Source: Cobetia amphilecti (GTDB lineage: Bacteria > Pseudomonadota > Gammaproteobacteria > Pseudomonadales > Halomonadaceae). From it: a stretch of DNA of 64,000 nucleotides. The number at the start of each line of letters is the position of its first letter. Position 1 is the stretch's first letter. Of this stretch, positions 17,820 through 27,053 are shown one piece after another. The notes under the pieces were generated by a model. That model had not been told where the DNA came from. It searched no databases and saw only the letters and a program-made list of their open reading frames with translations. The stretch is taken from NCBI RefSeq assembly GCF_030010415.1, contig NZ_JASCSA010000005.1; one strand, given 5' to 3'. A program made the position numbers and the translations under genes.

Positions 17820-18362
17820 TCATTGACCCGCCGCTTCGGCGGCCAGCCCCTTGAGCAGCCCGGCGATCTTGTCCAGCGGCAGCTTGCAGTCGCCCAGATC
17901 ATGACGATTGGCCATGTACTGCGGGTCATTCCACTCGATCACGCTGCCGCCCTCCACGGCGCGAATCAGCATCTTCTGCGGCAGGTCCAGGGCGGCCGCC
18001 CCGTTGCACTGCATCAACAGGGTGCCCACCTTGGGATTGCCGAAGATGACGGTATGCGTCGCGGGCAGCTCCATGCCGACCTTCTCGGCTCCCGCCTCAT
18101 GATCGATGACGCTGAACAGCGTCAGCCCCTTGGCCTTGAGCGCCGTCTCGAGACGCGCCTGGACTGAGGCGACATCATCACGGCTGGTCACCGACTCGAT
18201 GCCCTTGGCAGGCACCTGCATGCTCGCTGAAGCTTCGGGGGCGGAGGCTGCCGCCGCGCCGGAATCTGCACTGGCAGACAGCGGCATGCCAGCAGCCAAC
18301 GGCAGGGACAGCAACGCCAGCAGGCGCGCGGAGCGCGTAAGGGCGGGGAATGACTTGAGCAT
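17820..18362 (-). CDS. Secreted DUF302 family protein
   Basis: A 180-residue protein with a signal peptide (LLALLSLPLAAGMPLSASA) and an alanine/serine-rich linker. The DUF302 domain follows (SVQARLETALKAKGLTLFSVIDHEAGAEKVGMELP, then TVIFGNPKVGTLLMQ). DUF302 is a small alpha/beta fold often found in periplasmic or metal-linked proteins; the function is not established. The C-terminal Asp/Lys-rich tail is ordinary. It is a single gene convergent with glpQ. Confidence 0.85.
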   Translation of the reverse strand: MLKSFPALTRSARLLALLSLPLAAGMPLSASADSGAAAASAPEASASMQVPAKGIESVTSRDDVASVQARLETALKAKGLTLFSVIDHEAGAEKVGMELPATHTVIFGNPKVGTLLMQCNGAAALDLPQKMLIRAVEGGSVIEWNDPQYMANRHDLGDCKLPLDKIAGLLKGLAAEAAGQ

Positions 18363-18580
18363 GGAACATCCTTATCAGTGAGTCGTGTTGCGCCGTGGGG
18401 CATCTGCACGTGTCGCTTGGTCAGGTGCCAATGAACAGTCATCAGATTAGCAACTGCTTGATATGAACGCACCTGCCCCGCCTGCATCAGCCGAAACACC
18501 TCGCCCCTCGCCTACGCCACCGGCCGCAGTTAGCCCCACCAGCTGCGCTCGGGAGCGACTGGTGGCGGCCAGAAACGAAA

Positions 18581-18609
18581 AAAGGGCAGGCCCCGTGGGC
18601 CTGCCCTTT
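18581..18609 (-). terminator. Terminator of the suc operon
   Basis: Arms AAAGGGCAGGCCC (18581-18593) and GGGCCTGCCCTTT (18597-18609) with a CGT loop. On the minus strand the hairpin ends in TTTTTTCG, 50 bases after the sucD stop. Confidence 0.9.
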
Positions 18610-18659
18610 CGGTGACATGCGATCCGCTTGGCGCCGATCGCTGTCAGGAGATCAATGGC

Positions 18660-19532
18660 TTACCAGCCAGTGACTTCCTTGATGGCATCGCCGATCTGCG
18701 CGAGTGAACGCACAGTCTTGACGCCAGCCGCTTCCAGAGCCGCGAACTTCTCGTCGGCAGTACCCTTGCCGCCGGAGATGATGGCGCCTGCATGGCCCAT
18801 GCGCTTGCCCGGAGGCGCAGTCACACCAGCGATGTAGGAGACGACCGGCTTGGTGACGTTCGCCTTGATGTAGGCAGCGGCTTCTTCTTCAGCAGAACCG
18901 CCGATCTCGCCGATCATGACGATGGCTTCGGTCTTCGGGTCCTTCTCGAACATCTCGAGGATGTCGATGAAGTTGGAACCCGGGATCGGGTCGCCGCCGA
19001 TGCCGACACAGCTGGACTGACCGAACCCGTGGTCAGTGGTCTGCTTGACGGCTTCGTAGGTCAGGGTGCCGGAACGAGACACGATACCGACCTTGCCCGG
19101 CTGGTGGATGTGACCCGGCATGATACCGATCTTGCACTCACCCGGAGTGATGACACCCGGGCAGTTCGGACCGATGACGCGCGCGCCCAGCTCGTCGCAC
19201 TTGACCTTGACTTCCAGCATGTCGAGAGTCGGCACGCCTTCGGTGATGCAGACGATCAGCTTGATGCCTGCATTGGCCGCTTCAAGGATGGAATCCTTGC
19301 AGAACGGTGCCGGCACGTAGATGACGGACGCTTCAGCGCCAGTCTCGGCAACGGCTTCGGCGACGGTGTTGAACACCGGCAGGCCCAGGTGAGTCTGACC
19401 ACCCTTGCCCGGCGTCACGCCACCGACCATCTTGGTGCCGTAGGCGATGGCTTGTTCAGAGTGGAAGGTACCCTGGCCGCCAGTGAAGCCCTGGCAGATC
19501 ACCTTGGTGTTCTTGTCGATCAAAATGCTCAT
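18660..19532 (-). CDS. sucD: Succinyl-CoA synthetase alpha subunit
   Basis: A 290-residue protein of standard length. It has the CoA-binding N-terminal domain (KVICQGFTGGQGTFHSEQAI) and the phosphohistidine loop GHAGAIISGGKGTA, whose His is transiently phosphorylated. With SucC it makes ATP or GTP from succinyl-CoA in the TCA cycle. Its ATG overlaps the sucC stop by one base (TAATG), so translation is coupled. It is the last gene of the sucAB-lpd-sucCD unit. Confidence 0.98.
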   Translation of the reverse strand: MSILIDKNTKVICQGFTGGQGTFHSEQAIAYGTKMVGGVTPGKGGQTHLGLPVFNTVAEAVAETGAEASVIYVPAPFCKDSILEAANAGIKLIVCITEGVPTLDMLEVKVKCDELGARVIGPNCPGVITPGECKIGIMPGHIHQPGKVGIVSRSGTLTYEAVKQTTDHGFGQSSCVGIGGDPIPGSNFIDILEMFEKDPKTEAIVMIGEIGGSAEEEAAAYIKANVTKPVVSYIAGVTAPPGKRMGHAGAIISGGKGTADEKFAALEAAGVKTVRSLAQIGDAIKEVTGW

Positions 19533-20698
19533 TACTTGCCCTCCGCAGCTTTGACAACCTGCTGCGCCGCGTCAGTCAGGCTGGTAGCAGCGATGATGTT
19601 CAGACCGCTTTCGGCCAGCTTCTTGGCGCCGAGTTCAGCGTTGTTACCTTCCAGACGCACCACGACCGGCACGTTGACACCGACCTGCTCGACGGCACCG
19701 ATGATGCCTTCGGCGATCATGTCACAACGCACGATGCCGCCGAAGATGTTCACCAGAACAGCTTTGACGTTGTCGTCGGACAGGATGATCTTGAATGCTT
19801 CTGCAACGCGTTCCTTGGTAGCACCGCCACCCACGTCGAGGAAGTTGGCCGGCTTGCCGCCAGACAGGTTGACGATGTCCATGGTGCCCATCGCCAGGCC
19901 TGCGCCGTTAACCATGCAGCCGATGTTGCCGTCGAGGGCAACGTAGTTCAGTTCGAACTTGGCAGCATGCGCTTCACGCTCGTCTTCCTGAGACGGATCG
20001 TGCATCGCCTGCAGGTCCGGGTGACGGTAGACGGCGTTGGCGTCGATGTTGATCTTGCCGTCGAGGCAGTGGAGGTTGCCTTCGTCGGTGATGACCAGCG
20101 GGTTGATTTCCAGCAGCGCGAAATCCTTGTCGGCGAACATCTTCGCCAGACCCAGGAAGATCTTGGTGAACTGCTTGATCTGGGTCGGGTTCAGACCCAG
20201 CTTGAAGGCCAGTTCACGCGCCTGGTACGGCTGAGCGCCGACCAGCGGATCGATCTCGGCTTTCAGGATCTTTTCCGGCGTCTCTTCAGCAACCTTCTCG
20301 ATTTCCACGCCGCCTTCGGTGGAAGCCATGAAGACGATGCGACGAGTGGTGCGGTCAACGACGGCGCCCAGGTACAGCTCTTCGGCGATGTCGGTGCAGT
20401 TCTCGACGAGAATCTTGGTGACCGGCTGACCGTTTTCGTCAGTCTGGTAGGTCACCAGGTTCTTGCCCAGCCACTGGGTCGCGAAGTCGGAAGCGGCTTG
20501 TGCGCTGTCGACCAGCTTGACGCCGCCAGCCTTGCCGCGGCCACCTGCGTGGACCTGTGCCTTGACGACCCACTTGTCGCCGCCAATCTTCTTGCACGCT
20601 TCAGCAGCGTCTTCCGGGGTGTCAACGGCAAAGCCCTTGGACACCGGCAGGCCATAGTCGGCAAAAAGTTGTTTTGCCTGATATTCGTGAAGGTTCAT
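19532..20698 (-). CDS. sucC: Succinyl-CoA synthetase beta subunit
   Basis: A 388-residue protein, the family's usual length. It has an ATP-grasp domain starting MNLHEYQAKQLFADYGLPV and KAQVHAGGRGKAGGVKL, and the C-terminal ligase domain with NIFGGIVRCDMIAEGI. It pairs with SucD. It follows lpd after 108 bases that contain a compact GC-rich hairpin, and runs directly into sucD. Confidence 0.98.
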   Translation of the reverse strand: MNLHEYQAKQLFADYGLPVSKGFAVDTPEDAAEACKKIGGDKWVVKAQVHAGGRGKAGGVKLVDSAQAASDFATQWLGKNLVTYQTDENGQPVTKILVENCTDIAEELYLGAVVDRTTRRIVFMASTEGGVEIEKVAEETPEKILKAEIDPLVGAQPYQARELAFKLGLNPTQIKQFTKIFLGLAKMFADKDFALLEINPLVITDEGNLHCLDGKINIDANAVYRHPDLQAMHDPSQEDEREAHAAKFELNYVALDGNIGCMVNGAGLAMGTMDIVNLSGGKPANFLDVGGGATKERVAEAFKIILSDDNVKAVLVNIFGGIVRCDMIAEGIIGAVEQVGVNVPVVVRLEGNNAELGAKKLAESGLNIIAATSLTDAAQQVVKAAEGK

Positions 20699-20760
20699 CG
20701 TGTCATGCCATTGGTTGCATTAGACTCGAACGGCAGTCGCAAGATGCCACTGCCACCGTT

Positions 20761-20781
20761 CGCCCCGGCCTGGCCGGGGCG
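20761..20781 (-). other. GC-rich hairpin in the lpd-sucC spacer
   Basis: CGCCCCGGC (20761-20769) pairs with GCCGGGGCG (20773-20781) around a 3-base loop. There is no T-run, so it is more likely an mRNA-processing or stability element within the suc transcript than a terminator. Confidence 0.55.
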
Positions 20782-20806
20782 ACGCGCCTCTTGTTCGGAA
20801 GGACGC

Positions 20807-22246
20807 TTACTTGCGCTTCTTGCGGTTTGCGATGTGAATCGCATGCCCGTCAACGGCCAGCGCGGCTTCGTGCACGGCTTCCGACAGCGTCGGGTGAGCC
20901 GTGCAGATCAGTGCGAGGTCTTCGGCGCTTGCGCCGAACTCGAGGGCAGTCACACCCTGTGCGATCAGCTCACCGGCATGCTGGCCGATGATGTGAACGC
21001 CCAGGACGCGATCAGTCTCAGCGTCGGCAATGATCTTGGCCAGACCTTCAGTGGCATTGTTGGCCATGGCACGACCGCTTGCCGCGAACGGGAAGCTGCC
21101 GGTCTTGACTTCGATGCCTTCGGACTTGGCTTGCTGTTCGGTCTTGCCGACCCACGCCACTTCCGGGAAGGTGTAGATGATGCTCGGGATGGCGTCGTAG
21201 TTCATCTCGGCCTTGTGGCCGGCGATGATGTCGGCAACCATCACGCCCTCTTCAGAGGCCTTGTGCGCCAGCATCGGGCCACGCACCACGTCGCCGATGG
21301 CGTAGACGCCCGGCACGCTGGTCGCGCACTGGTCGTCGACGTGGATGAAGCCACGCTCGTCCAGATTGATGCCGACATCGCTGTCGAGCAGGCTCTGGGT
21401 GTACGGACGACGGCCGACCGCGACGATGATCTTGTCGAAGGTCTGTTCCTGTTCGCCGTTGGCGTCGGTGTACTTGACGACGACTTCGCTGTCCTTGATG
21501 TCGGAACCGGTCACACGGGCGCCGAGCTTGATGTCCAGACCCTGCTTCTTGAGCAGCTTCTGGGCTTCCTTGGCGACGGCCGCATCGACCATCGGCAGGA
21601 AGCTGTCGACCGCTTCCAGCACGGTGACTTCAGAACCGCAACGGCTCCACACGCTACCGAGCTCGAGACCGATGACACCGGCACCGATGACACCCAGACG
21701 CTTCGGCGCTTCGTCGAACTCGAGCGCGCCGGTGGAATCGACGATCAGACCTTCGGTCAGCGGCGTCGGCGGAATCTCGACCGGCACGGAGCCCGACGCG
21801 ATGACGATGTTCTCGGCTTCATAGGTCGCCTTGCCACCGTCGTGATCGGTCACTTCGACCTGCTTGTTCGGCAGCACCTTGCCGGTACCTTCCAGCGCGG
21901 TGACACCGTTGGCCTTGAACAGACCGGAGATACCGCCGGTCAGGTTCTTCACGATCTGCGCCTTGCGCTCGATCATCTTGGCCACGTCGATCTCGACGCC
22001 GTCGGCCTTGATGCCCAGTTCGGCGAATTCATCACGCGCTTCGACGTACTTGTGCGAGGTTTCCAGCAATGCCTTGGACGGAATACAGCCGACGTTCAGG
22101 CAGGTACCGCCGTGAACGACCTTGCCTTCCTTGTTGACCCACTTCTCGACGCAGGCGGTCTTCAGACCCAGCTGAGCAGCGCGGATAGCGGCAACATAGC
22201 CACCAGGGCCAGCGCCAATGACGATCACATCAAATTTATCGGCCAT
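20807..22246 (-). CDS. lpd: Dihydrolipoyl dehydrogenase (E3)
   Basis: A 479-residue flavoprotein. It has an FAD-binding GAGPGGYVAAIRAAQLG motif, the redox-active disulfide in GGTCLNVGCIPSK (C49, C54), the NAD-binding GAGVIGLELGSVW, and the C-terminal catalytic His-Glu pair in HPTLSEAVHE (about 451/456). It reoxidises dihydrolipoamide of the 2-oxoglutarate (and possibly other) dehydrogenase complexes. Its position between sucB and sucC means this copy is the E3 dedicated to SucAB, the arrangement also seen in Pseudomonas (lpdG). Confidence 0.97.
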   Translation of the reverse strand: MADKFDVIVIGAGPGGYVAAIRAAQLGLKTACVEKWVNKEGKVVHGGTCLNVGCIPSKALLETSHKYVEARDEFAELGIKADGVEIDVAKMIERKAQIVKNLTGGISGLFKANGVTALEGTGKVLPNKQVEVTDHDGGKATYEAENIVIASGSVPVEIPPTPLTEGLIVDSTGALEFDEAPKRLGVIGAGVIGLELGSVWSRCGSEVTVLEAVDSFLPMVDAAVAKEAQKLLKKQGLDIKLGARVTGSDIKDSEVVVKYTDANGEQEQTFDKIIVAVGRRPYTQSLLDSDVGINLDERGFIHVDDQCATSVPGVYAIGDVVRGPMLAHKASEEGVMVADIIAGHKAEMNYDAIPSIIYTFPEVAWVGKTEQQAKSEGIEVKTGSFPFAASGRAMANNATEGLAKIIADAETDRVLGVHIIGQHAGELIAQGVTALEFGASAEDLALICTAHPTLSEAVHEAALAVDGHAIHIANRKKRK

Positions 22247-22317
22247 GTCTCTTCCTGTTGGTGCAGTTCGATTCGGGTTGGCAACCCGGCGAGTGTCAGT
22301 GCCACCCGCCGGGGCCG

Positions 22318-22348
22318 CTCACGCCCTCGAGATCCTCAAGGGCGTGAG
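22318..22348 (-). other. Hairpin in the sucB-lpd spacer
   Basis: CTCACGCCCT (22318-22327) pairs with AGGGCGTGAG (22339-22348). An adjoining imperfect GC-rich repeat lies at about 22286-22311. Like the element before sucC, it could tune relative expression in the operon. Confidence 0.5.
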
Positions 22349-22359
22349 ACATTGCGGTC

Positions 22360-23940
22360 TCAGACGTCGAGCAGGAAACGAGCCGGATCTTCCAGCAGGT
22401 CCTTGATGGCGACGAGGAACTGGACTGCATCCTTGCCATCGATCATGCGGTGATCGTAGGACAGTGCCAGATACATCATCGGACGGATGACGACCTGACC
22501 GTTCACGGCCATCGGACGCTCCTGGATCTTGTGCATGCCCAGGATGGCGGTCTGCGGCGGATTCAGGATCGGGGTGGACATCAGGGAACCGAAGATGCCG
22601 CCGTTGGTGATCGTGAAGGTACCGCCCTGCATCTCATCGATGCCCAGCTTGCCGGCACGGGCACGCTGACCGAAGTCGACGATGGTCTTTTCGACATCGG
22701 CGAGCTTCATGCTGTCGGTATCACGCAGCACCGGCACGACCAGACCGCGGTCGGAAGACACGGCAACACCGATGTCCTGGTAACCGTGGTAGACGATGTC
22801 GGTGCCGTCGATGGAGGCATTGACGTCCGGGAAGCGCTTGAGCGCTTCGGTGGCCGCCTTGACGAAGAAGCCCATGAAGCCGAGCTTGGTGTCGTGCACC
22901 TTCTGGAAGGTGTCCTTGTACTGCTTGCGCAGTTCCATCACCGCGCTCATGTCCACTTCGTTGTAAGTGGTGAGCATGGCGGCAGTCTGCTGGGCATTGA
23001 CCAGACGCTTGGCGATGGTCTGACGCATGCGGCTCATCGGCACGCGCTTCTCGGGACGCTCGCCCTCGAAGGTCGGTGCAGATTTCGGCGCGGCCTTGGC
23101 ATCAGACTTGGAAGCGCCGGACTTGGCAGCCGGCTTGGCAGCGGACTTGGCCGCAGTGCCTTCCTTGACGGCCTTGGCCACGTCTTCCTTCAGCACGCGA
23201 CCGCCCTTGCCGGTACCGACCAGCTTGCTGACGTCCAGATCGTGCTCGGCGACCATCTTGCGCGCTGCCGGGGCGAGGATCTTGTCGCCGACCTTCTCGT
23301 CCTGACCTTCGTCAGAGCCGGACTTGTCGTCGCTTGCCTCAGCGGCCGGCGCGGCGCCACCGGAAGCACCAGCGCTGAACAGTGCCAGCACGGCTTCGGT
23401 CTCGCAGGTATCGCCTTCCTCGACCTTGATCTCGCTCAGGGCGCCGTCGGCCGGAGCCACGACTTCCAGCACGACCTTGTCGGTCTCGATCTCGACGATC
23501 AGCTCGTCGCGCTCGCAGGCTTCACCGACCTTCTTGTGCCAGGTGGCGACGGTGCCTTCGGCAACGGATTCCGGGAAGCTCGGTGCCTTGACTTCCAGCG
23601 TCTTGTCTTCGCCACCGGCGGCCGGCTTGCTTTCGGCCTTGGCGTCGTCCTTGCTCTCTTCAGCGGCGGAGTCGTCCTTGGCGTCAGAAGACGCAGCGGC
23701 GTCTGCATCACCGATGGAGCCCAGCACTTGCTCGGACTCGCAGGTGTCGCCTTCCTTAACCTTGATCTCGCCCAGGGTGCCGTCCTGCGGTGCGACGACT
23801 TCCAGCACGACCTTGTCGGTCTCGATCTCGACGATCAGCTCGTCACGCTCGACGCTGTCGCCGGGCTGCTTGTGCCAGGTCGCCACAGTGCCTTCGGCGA
23901 CGGATTCCGGAAAAGACGGCGCTTTGATATCGATAGCCAT
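22360..23940 (-). CDS. sucB: 2-oxoglutarate dehydrogenase E2 with two lipoyl domains
   Basis: A 526-residue dihydrolipoamide succinyltransferase. Two tandem lipoyl domains are visible: residues 1-77 (lysine K43 in ETDKVVLEV) and about 113-190 (K155), nearly identical to each other. They are joined by a charged Asp/Ala/Lys linker. A peripheral-subunit-binding domain follows at about 220-258 (LAPAARKMVAEHDLDVSKL...GRVLKEDV), then an Ala/Lys linker and the catalytic domain ending with YDHRMIDGKDAVQFL (His about 498). E. coli SucB (405 residues) has one lipoyl domain, so this form is enlarged by a domain duplication. It is transcribed between sucA and lpd. Confidence 0.96.
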   Translation of the reverse strand: MAIDIKAPSFPESVAEGTVATWHKQPGDSVERDELIVEIETDKVVLEVVAPQDGTLGEIKVKEGDTCESEQVLGSIGDADAAASSDAKDDSAAEESKDDAKAESKPAAGGEDKTLEVKAPSFPESVAEGTVATWHKKVGEACERDELIVEIETDKVVLEVVAPADGALSEIKVEEGDTCETEAVLALFSAGASGGAAPAAEASDDKSGSDEGQDEKVGDKILAPAARKMVAEHDLDVSKLVGTGKGGRVLKEDVAKAVKEGTAAKSAAKPAAKSGASKSDAKAAPKSAPTFEGERPEKRVPMSRMRQTIAKRLVNAQQTAAMLTTYNEVDMSAVMELRKQYKDTFQKVHDTKLGFMGFFVKAATEALKRFPDVNASIDGTDIVYHGYQDIGVAVSSDRGLVVPVLRDTDSMKLADVEKTIVDFGQRARAGKLGIDEMQGGTFTITNGGIFGSLMSTPILNPPQTAILGMHKIQERPMAVNGQVVIRPMMYLALSYDHRMIDGKDAVQFLVAIKDLLEDPARFLLDV

Positions 23941-23991
23941 TGGAGTTCCTTAACTCAATTCTCTCTCGGTGCCCTTGCGGGTCGCGAGCCT

Positions 23992-26826
23992 TTACTTGTT
24001 GAAGGCGTCGTCGACCAGCTGGCGCTGCTGCTCGTTATGAACGGACATGTAGCCCGCGGCAGGTGCCGCAGAGGCCGGGCGTCCGGCGAAGTCCAGGCTC
24101 ATGCCAAGCCCCTGACGGTGCTGCTCAGCGACCTGACGCATATGGTGCTGACTCTGATACCAGGCACCCTGGTTGAGCGGCTCTTCCTGGCACCACATCA
24201 CCTGCTCGAGATTCTCGTAGTCGGCGATGGCGGCCTGGAGCTCTTCCTTCGGGAAGGGATAGAGCTGCTCGACACGGATGATGGCAACATCTTCACGGCC
24301 CTGCTCGGCGCGATAGGCGGCCAGGTCATAGTAGACCTTGCCCGCACACAGCACGACGCGCTTGACCTTGGAAGCTTCCAGGTTGCCCTTGTCGGACAGC
24401 ACCATCTCGAAGCGGCCATCGGCCAGCTCGTCGAGGGTGGAAGTCGCTTCCTTGTGACGCAGCAGAGACTTGGGCGACAGCACGACCAGCGGCTTGCGCA
24501 GCGAGCGGATGACCTGACGACGCAGCAGGTGATAGATCTGCGCCGGCGTGGTCGGCATGCATACCTGCATGTTGTGCTCGGCACACAGCTGGAGGTAACG
24601 CTCGAGGCGTGCGGAGCTGTGCTCCGGGCCCTGACCCTCGTAACCGTGCGGCAGCAGCATGGTCAGACCACACAGGCGGCCCCACTTGCTCTCGCCGGAG
24701 GAGATGAACTGGTCCATCACCACCTGGGCGCCGTTGGCGAAGTCACCGAACTGGGCTTCCCACACGACCAATGCCTTGGGCATGGTGGTGGCATAGCCAT
24801 ATTCAAAGGCCAGCACCGCTTCCTCGGAGAGGTAGGAGTCATGGATGGTGAAGGTCGCCTGACCATCCTTGATGTGCTGCAGCGGCACGTAGGTGTCGCC
24901 ATCCTTCTGGTTGTGCACCACCGCATGACGGTGGGAGAAGGTACCGCGACCCACGTCCTGACCGGTGATACGCACCGGATGGTCGGCATCGACCAGGGTG
25001 GCGTAGGCCAGTGTCTCGGCGAAGCCCCAGTTCAGCGGCATGCCACCAGCGGCCATCTTGCGACGGTCTTCGTAGATCTTGTTGACCTGACGCTGGACCG
25101 AGATGCCGTCCGGCACTTCGCACATCTTGTTGGCGAGGGCCTGCAGCTGCTTCATGTCCATCGAGGTATCGGCAACGCCGGTCCACTCGTGGCCCAGGTA
25201 CGGCGTCCAATCGACGAACAGACCGGTGTTGGGCTGCTTCACCAGCGCATTGGCAACGTGGTTGCCGGCATCCAGGTCGGCACGGTACTGATCGACCAGG
25301 TGCTTGGTCTCTTCCGCGCTGAGCACGCCTTCCTCGACCAGACGGTCCGCATACTTCTCGCGGGCAGTTTTCTGGGACTTGATCTTGGCGTACATCAGCG
25401 GCTGGGTACCGGACGGCTCGTCGGCTTCGTTGTGACCGCGCTTGCGGTAACACACGAGGTCGAGCACGACGTCACGCTTGAACTGCTGACGGTAGTCGAT
25501 GGCGACCTGAGCGGCGTGCAGCACGGCGTCCGGATCATCTCCATTGACGTGGATGATCGGCGCCTGAACCATCTTGGCGATGTCGGTGCAGTATTCGGTC
25601 GAGCGAGCGTCATCGGCACGCGAGGTGGTGAAGCCCACCTGGTTGTTGATGACGACATGCACGGTACCGCCCGTCTTGTAGGCACGGGTCTGCGACATCT
25701 GGAAGGTTTCCATGACCACGCCCTGACCGGCGAATGCCGCGTCACCGTGGATGGAGATCGGCAGTACGCTGTCGCCTTCGCTGTCTTCGCGACGGTCCTG
25801 ACGGGCACGCACGGAGCCTTCCACCACCGGAGAGACGATTTCCAGGTGCGACGGGTTGAACGCCAGCGCCAGGTGGACTTCGCCGCCCGGGGTCATGACA
25901 TTCGAGCTGAAGCCCTGGTGGTACTTCACGTCGCCGGAACCCTTGGCAATCTGCTTCTTGCCATCGAATTCCTCGATCAGCTCTGACGGGCTCTTGCCCA
26001 GCAGGTTGACCAGCAGGTTGAGACGGCCACGGTGGGCCATGCCGATCACGACTTCCTTGGTACCGTACTTGCCGCTGCGCTGGATCAGCTCATCCATCAT
26101 CGGAATGAAGGATTCGCCGCCTTCCAGACCAAAGCGCTTGGTGCCCGGGTACTTGCTGGCGAGATAGCTCTCGAGGCCTTCGGCGGCGGTCAGACGTTCC
26201 AGCACGTGATGACGGACATCGCGTGAGAAGTTCGGCTTGGAACGTACGGACTCGAAACGCTGCTGCAGCCAGCGCTTCTCTTCCGTGTTGACGATGTGCA
26301 TGAACTCGGCGCCGATGCTGCGGCAGTAGGTCTGCTCCAGCGCGGCGTGGATTTCCTTGAGCGGTGCAACATCCTTGCCGAGGAACAGCGAGCCGGTCTG
26401 GAACTCGACGTCCATGTCAGCGGCGGACAGCTGATGGAAGGACAGTTCGAGGTCCGGTACCGGTGCCGGCTTGCGCAGACCGAGGGGATCGATATCCGCC
26501 TTCTGGTGGCCACGGAAGCGGTAGGCGTTGATCAGCTGGAGAACACGAACCTGCTTCTTGTTCTCGCTGCTTTCGCCCGCAGAGACAGCCACCGGGCGGC
26601 GACTGTTGCGACCCATCTCGTAGAACTGATCACGGATCGGCGCTAGCGGAACATCCTGGGAGGGGCTGCCGTCATGACGCGGCAGAGTATCAAAGTAGTT
26701 GCGCCACTCGTCGGGAACCTCATTCGGGTCGACAAGATAACGCTCGTAGAGATCTTCTACGTAGTGGACATTCCCCCCGCTCATATGGGAAGTGCGCCAC
26801 ATCAACTCCATTGTGCCTTCTTGCAT
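23992..26826 (-). CDS. sucA: 2-oxoglutarate dehydrogenase E1 component
   Basis: A start at 26826 (MQEGTMELMWRTSHMSGGN) matches the N-terminus typical of Pseudomonas-type SucA and gives 944 residues; the upstream ATG at 26886 is unlikely. The thiamine-diphosphate enzyme shows the family's conserved blocks GMAHRGRLNLLVN, GDAAFAGQGVVMET and HVVINNQVGFTTS, and ends in the transketolase C-terminal domain. It decarboxylates 2-oxoglutarate and succinylates SucB's lipoyl groups. It is separated from sdhB by 227 bases with a hairpin, so it may have both read-through and its own promoter. Confidence 0.97.
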   Translation of the reverse strand: MQEGTMELMWRTSHMSGGNVHYVEDLYERYLVDPNEVPDEWRNYFDTLPRHDGSPSQDVPLAPIRDQFYEMGRNSRRPVAVSAGESSENKKQVRVLQLINAYRFRGHQKADIDPLGLRKPAPVPDLELSFHQLSAADMDVEFQTGSLFLGKDVAPLKEIHAALEQTYCRSIGAEFMHIVNTEEKRWLQQRFESVRSKPNFSRDVRHHVLERLTAAEGLESYLASKYPGTKRFGLEGGESFIPMMDELIQRSGKYGTKEVVIGMAHRGRLNLLVNLLGKSPSELIEEFDGKKQIAKGSGDVKYHQGFSSNVMTPGGEVHLALAFNPSHLEIVSPVVEGSVRARQDRREDSEGDSVLPISIHGDAAFAGQGVVMETFQMSQTRAYKTGGTVHVVINNQVGFTTSRADDARSTEYCTDIAKMVQAPIIHVNGDDPDAVLHAAQVAIDYRQQFKRDVVLDLVCYRKRGHNEADEPSGTQPLMYAKIKSQKTAREKYADRLVEEGVLSAEETKHLVDQYRADLDAGNHVANALVKQPNTGLFVDWTPYLGHEWTGVADTSMDMKQLQALANKMCEVPDGISVQRQVNKIYEDRRKMAAGGMPLNWGFAETLAYATLVDADHPVRITGQDVGRGTFSHRHAVVHNQKDGDTYVPLQHIKDGQATFTIHDSYLSEEAVLAFEYGYATTMPKALVVWEAQFGDFANGAQVVMDQFISSGESKWGRLCGLTMLLPHGYEGQGPEHSSARLERYLQLCAEHNMQVCMPTTPAQIYHLLRRQVIRSLRKPLVVLSPKSLLRHKEATSTLDELADGRFEMVLSDKGNLEASKVKRVVLCAGKVYYDLAAYRAEQGREDVAIIRVEQLYPFPKEELQAAIADYENLEQVMWCQEEPLNQGAWYQSQHHMRQVAEQHRQGLGMSLDFAGRPASAAPAAGYMSVHNEQQRQLVDDAFNK

Positions 26827-26951
26827 CTCTCGGTCACCCTGACTGATGGGGTGGGGTAGGCGCCTGACAAGCGCTGTCGGCGTCACTCGATTATGCCCTG
26901 TATGGCGAAACCATGGAGGCCTTCACCATCTGAGTCTTCTTTTATCGTCAA

Positions 26952-26976
26952 AAGCCGGTGCACAAGGCACCGGCTT
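26952..26976 (-). terminator. Hairpin between sdhB and sucA
   Basis: AAGCCGGTGC (26952-26961) pairs with GCACCGGCTT (26967-26976). On the minus strand four Ts follow. It could partially terminate the sdh transcript and thereby set the sdh/suc ratio. Confidence 0.65.
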
Positions 26977-27053
26977 CAGCAAGCTGTGCGCTGCGACAAG
27001 GTGTGACACCCTGCCGCAGCTGACGTGCATCATAGCAAGCTAAGGCGCGGCTT

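Noticed and set aside
19967..22453. An 828-codon plus-strand open frame opposite sucC and lpd
   Set aside because: Shadow of lpd and sucC; low-complexity His/Val/Asp-rich translation typical of antisense frames.
22450..25986. A very long plus-strand open frame (about 1178 codons) opposite sucB and sucA
   Set aside because: It is the antisense shadow of high-GC coding DNA. sucA and sucB on the minus strand carry complete family motifs, and the shadow has no recognisable domain or ribosome site.
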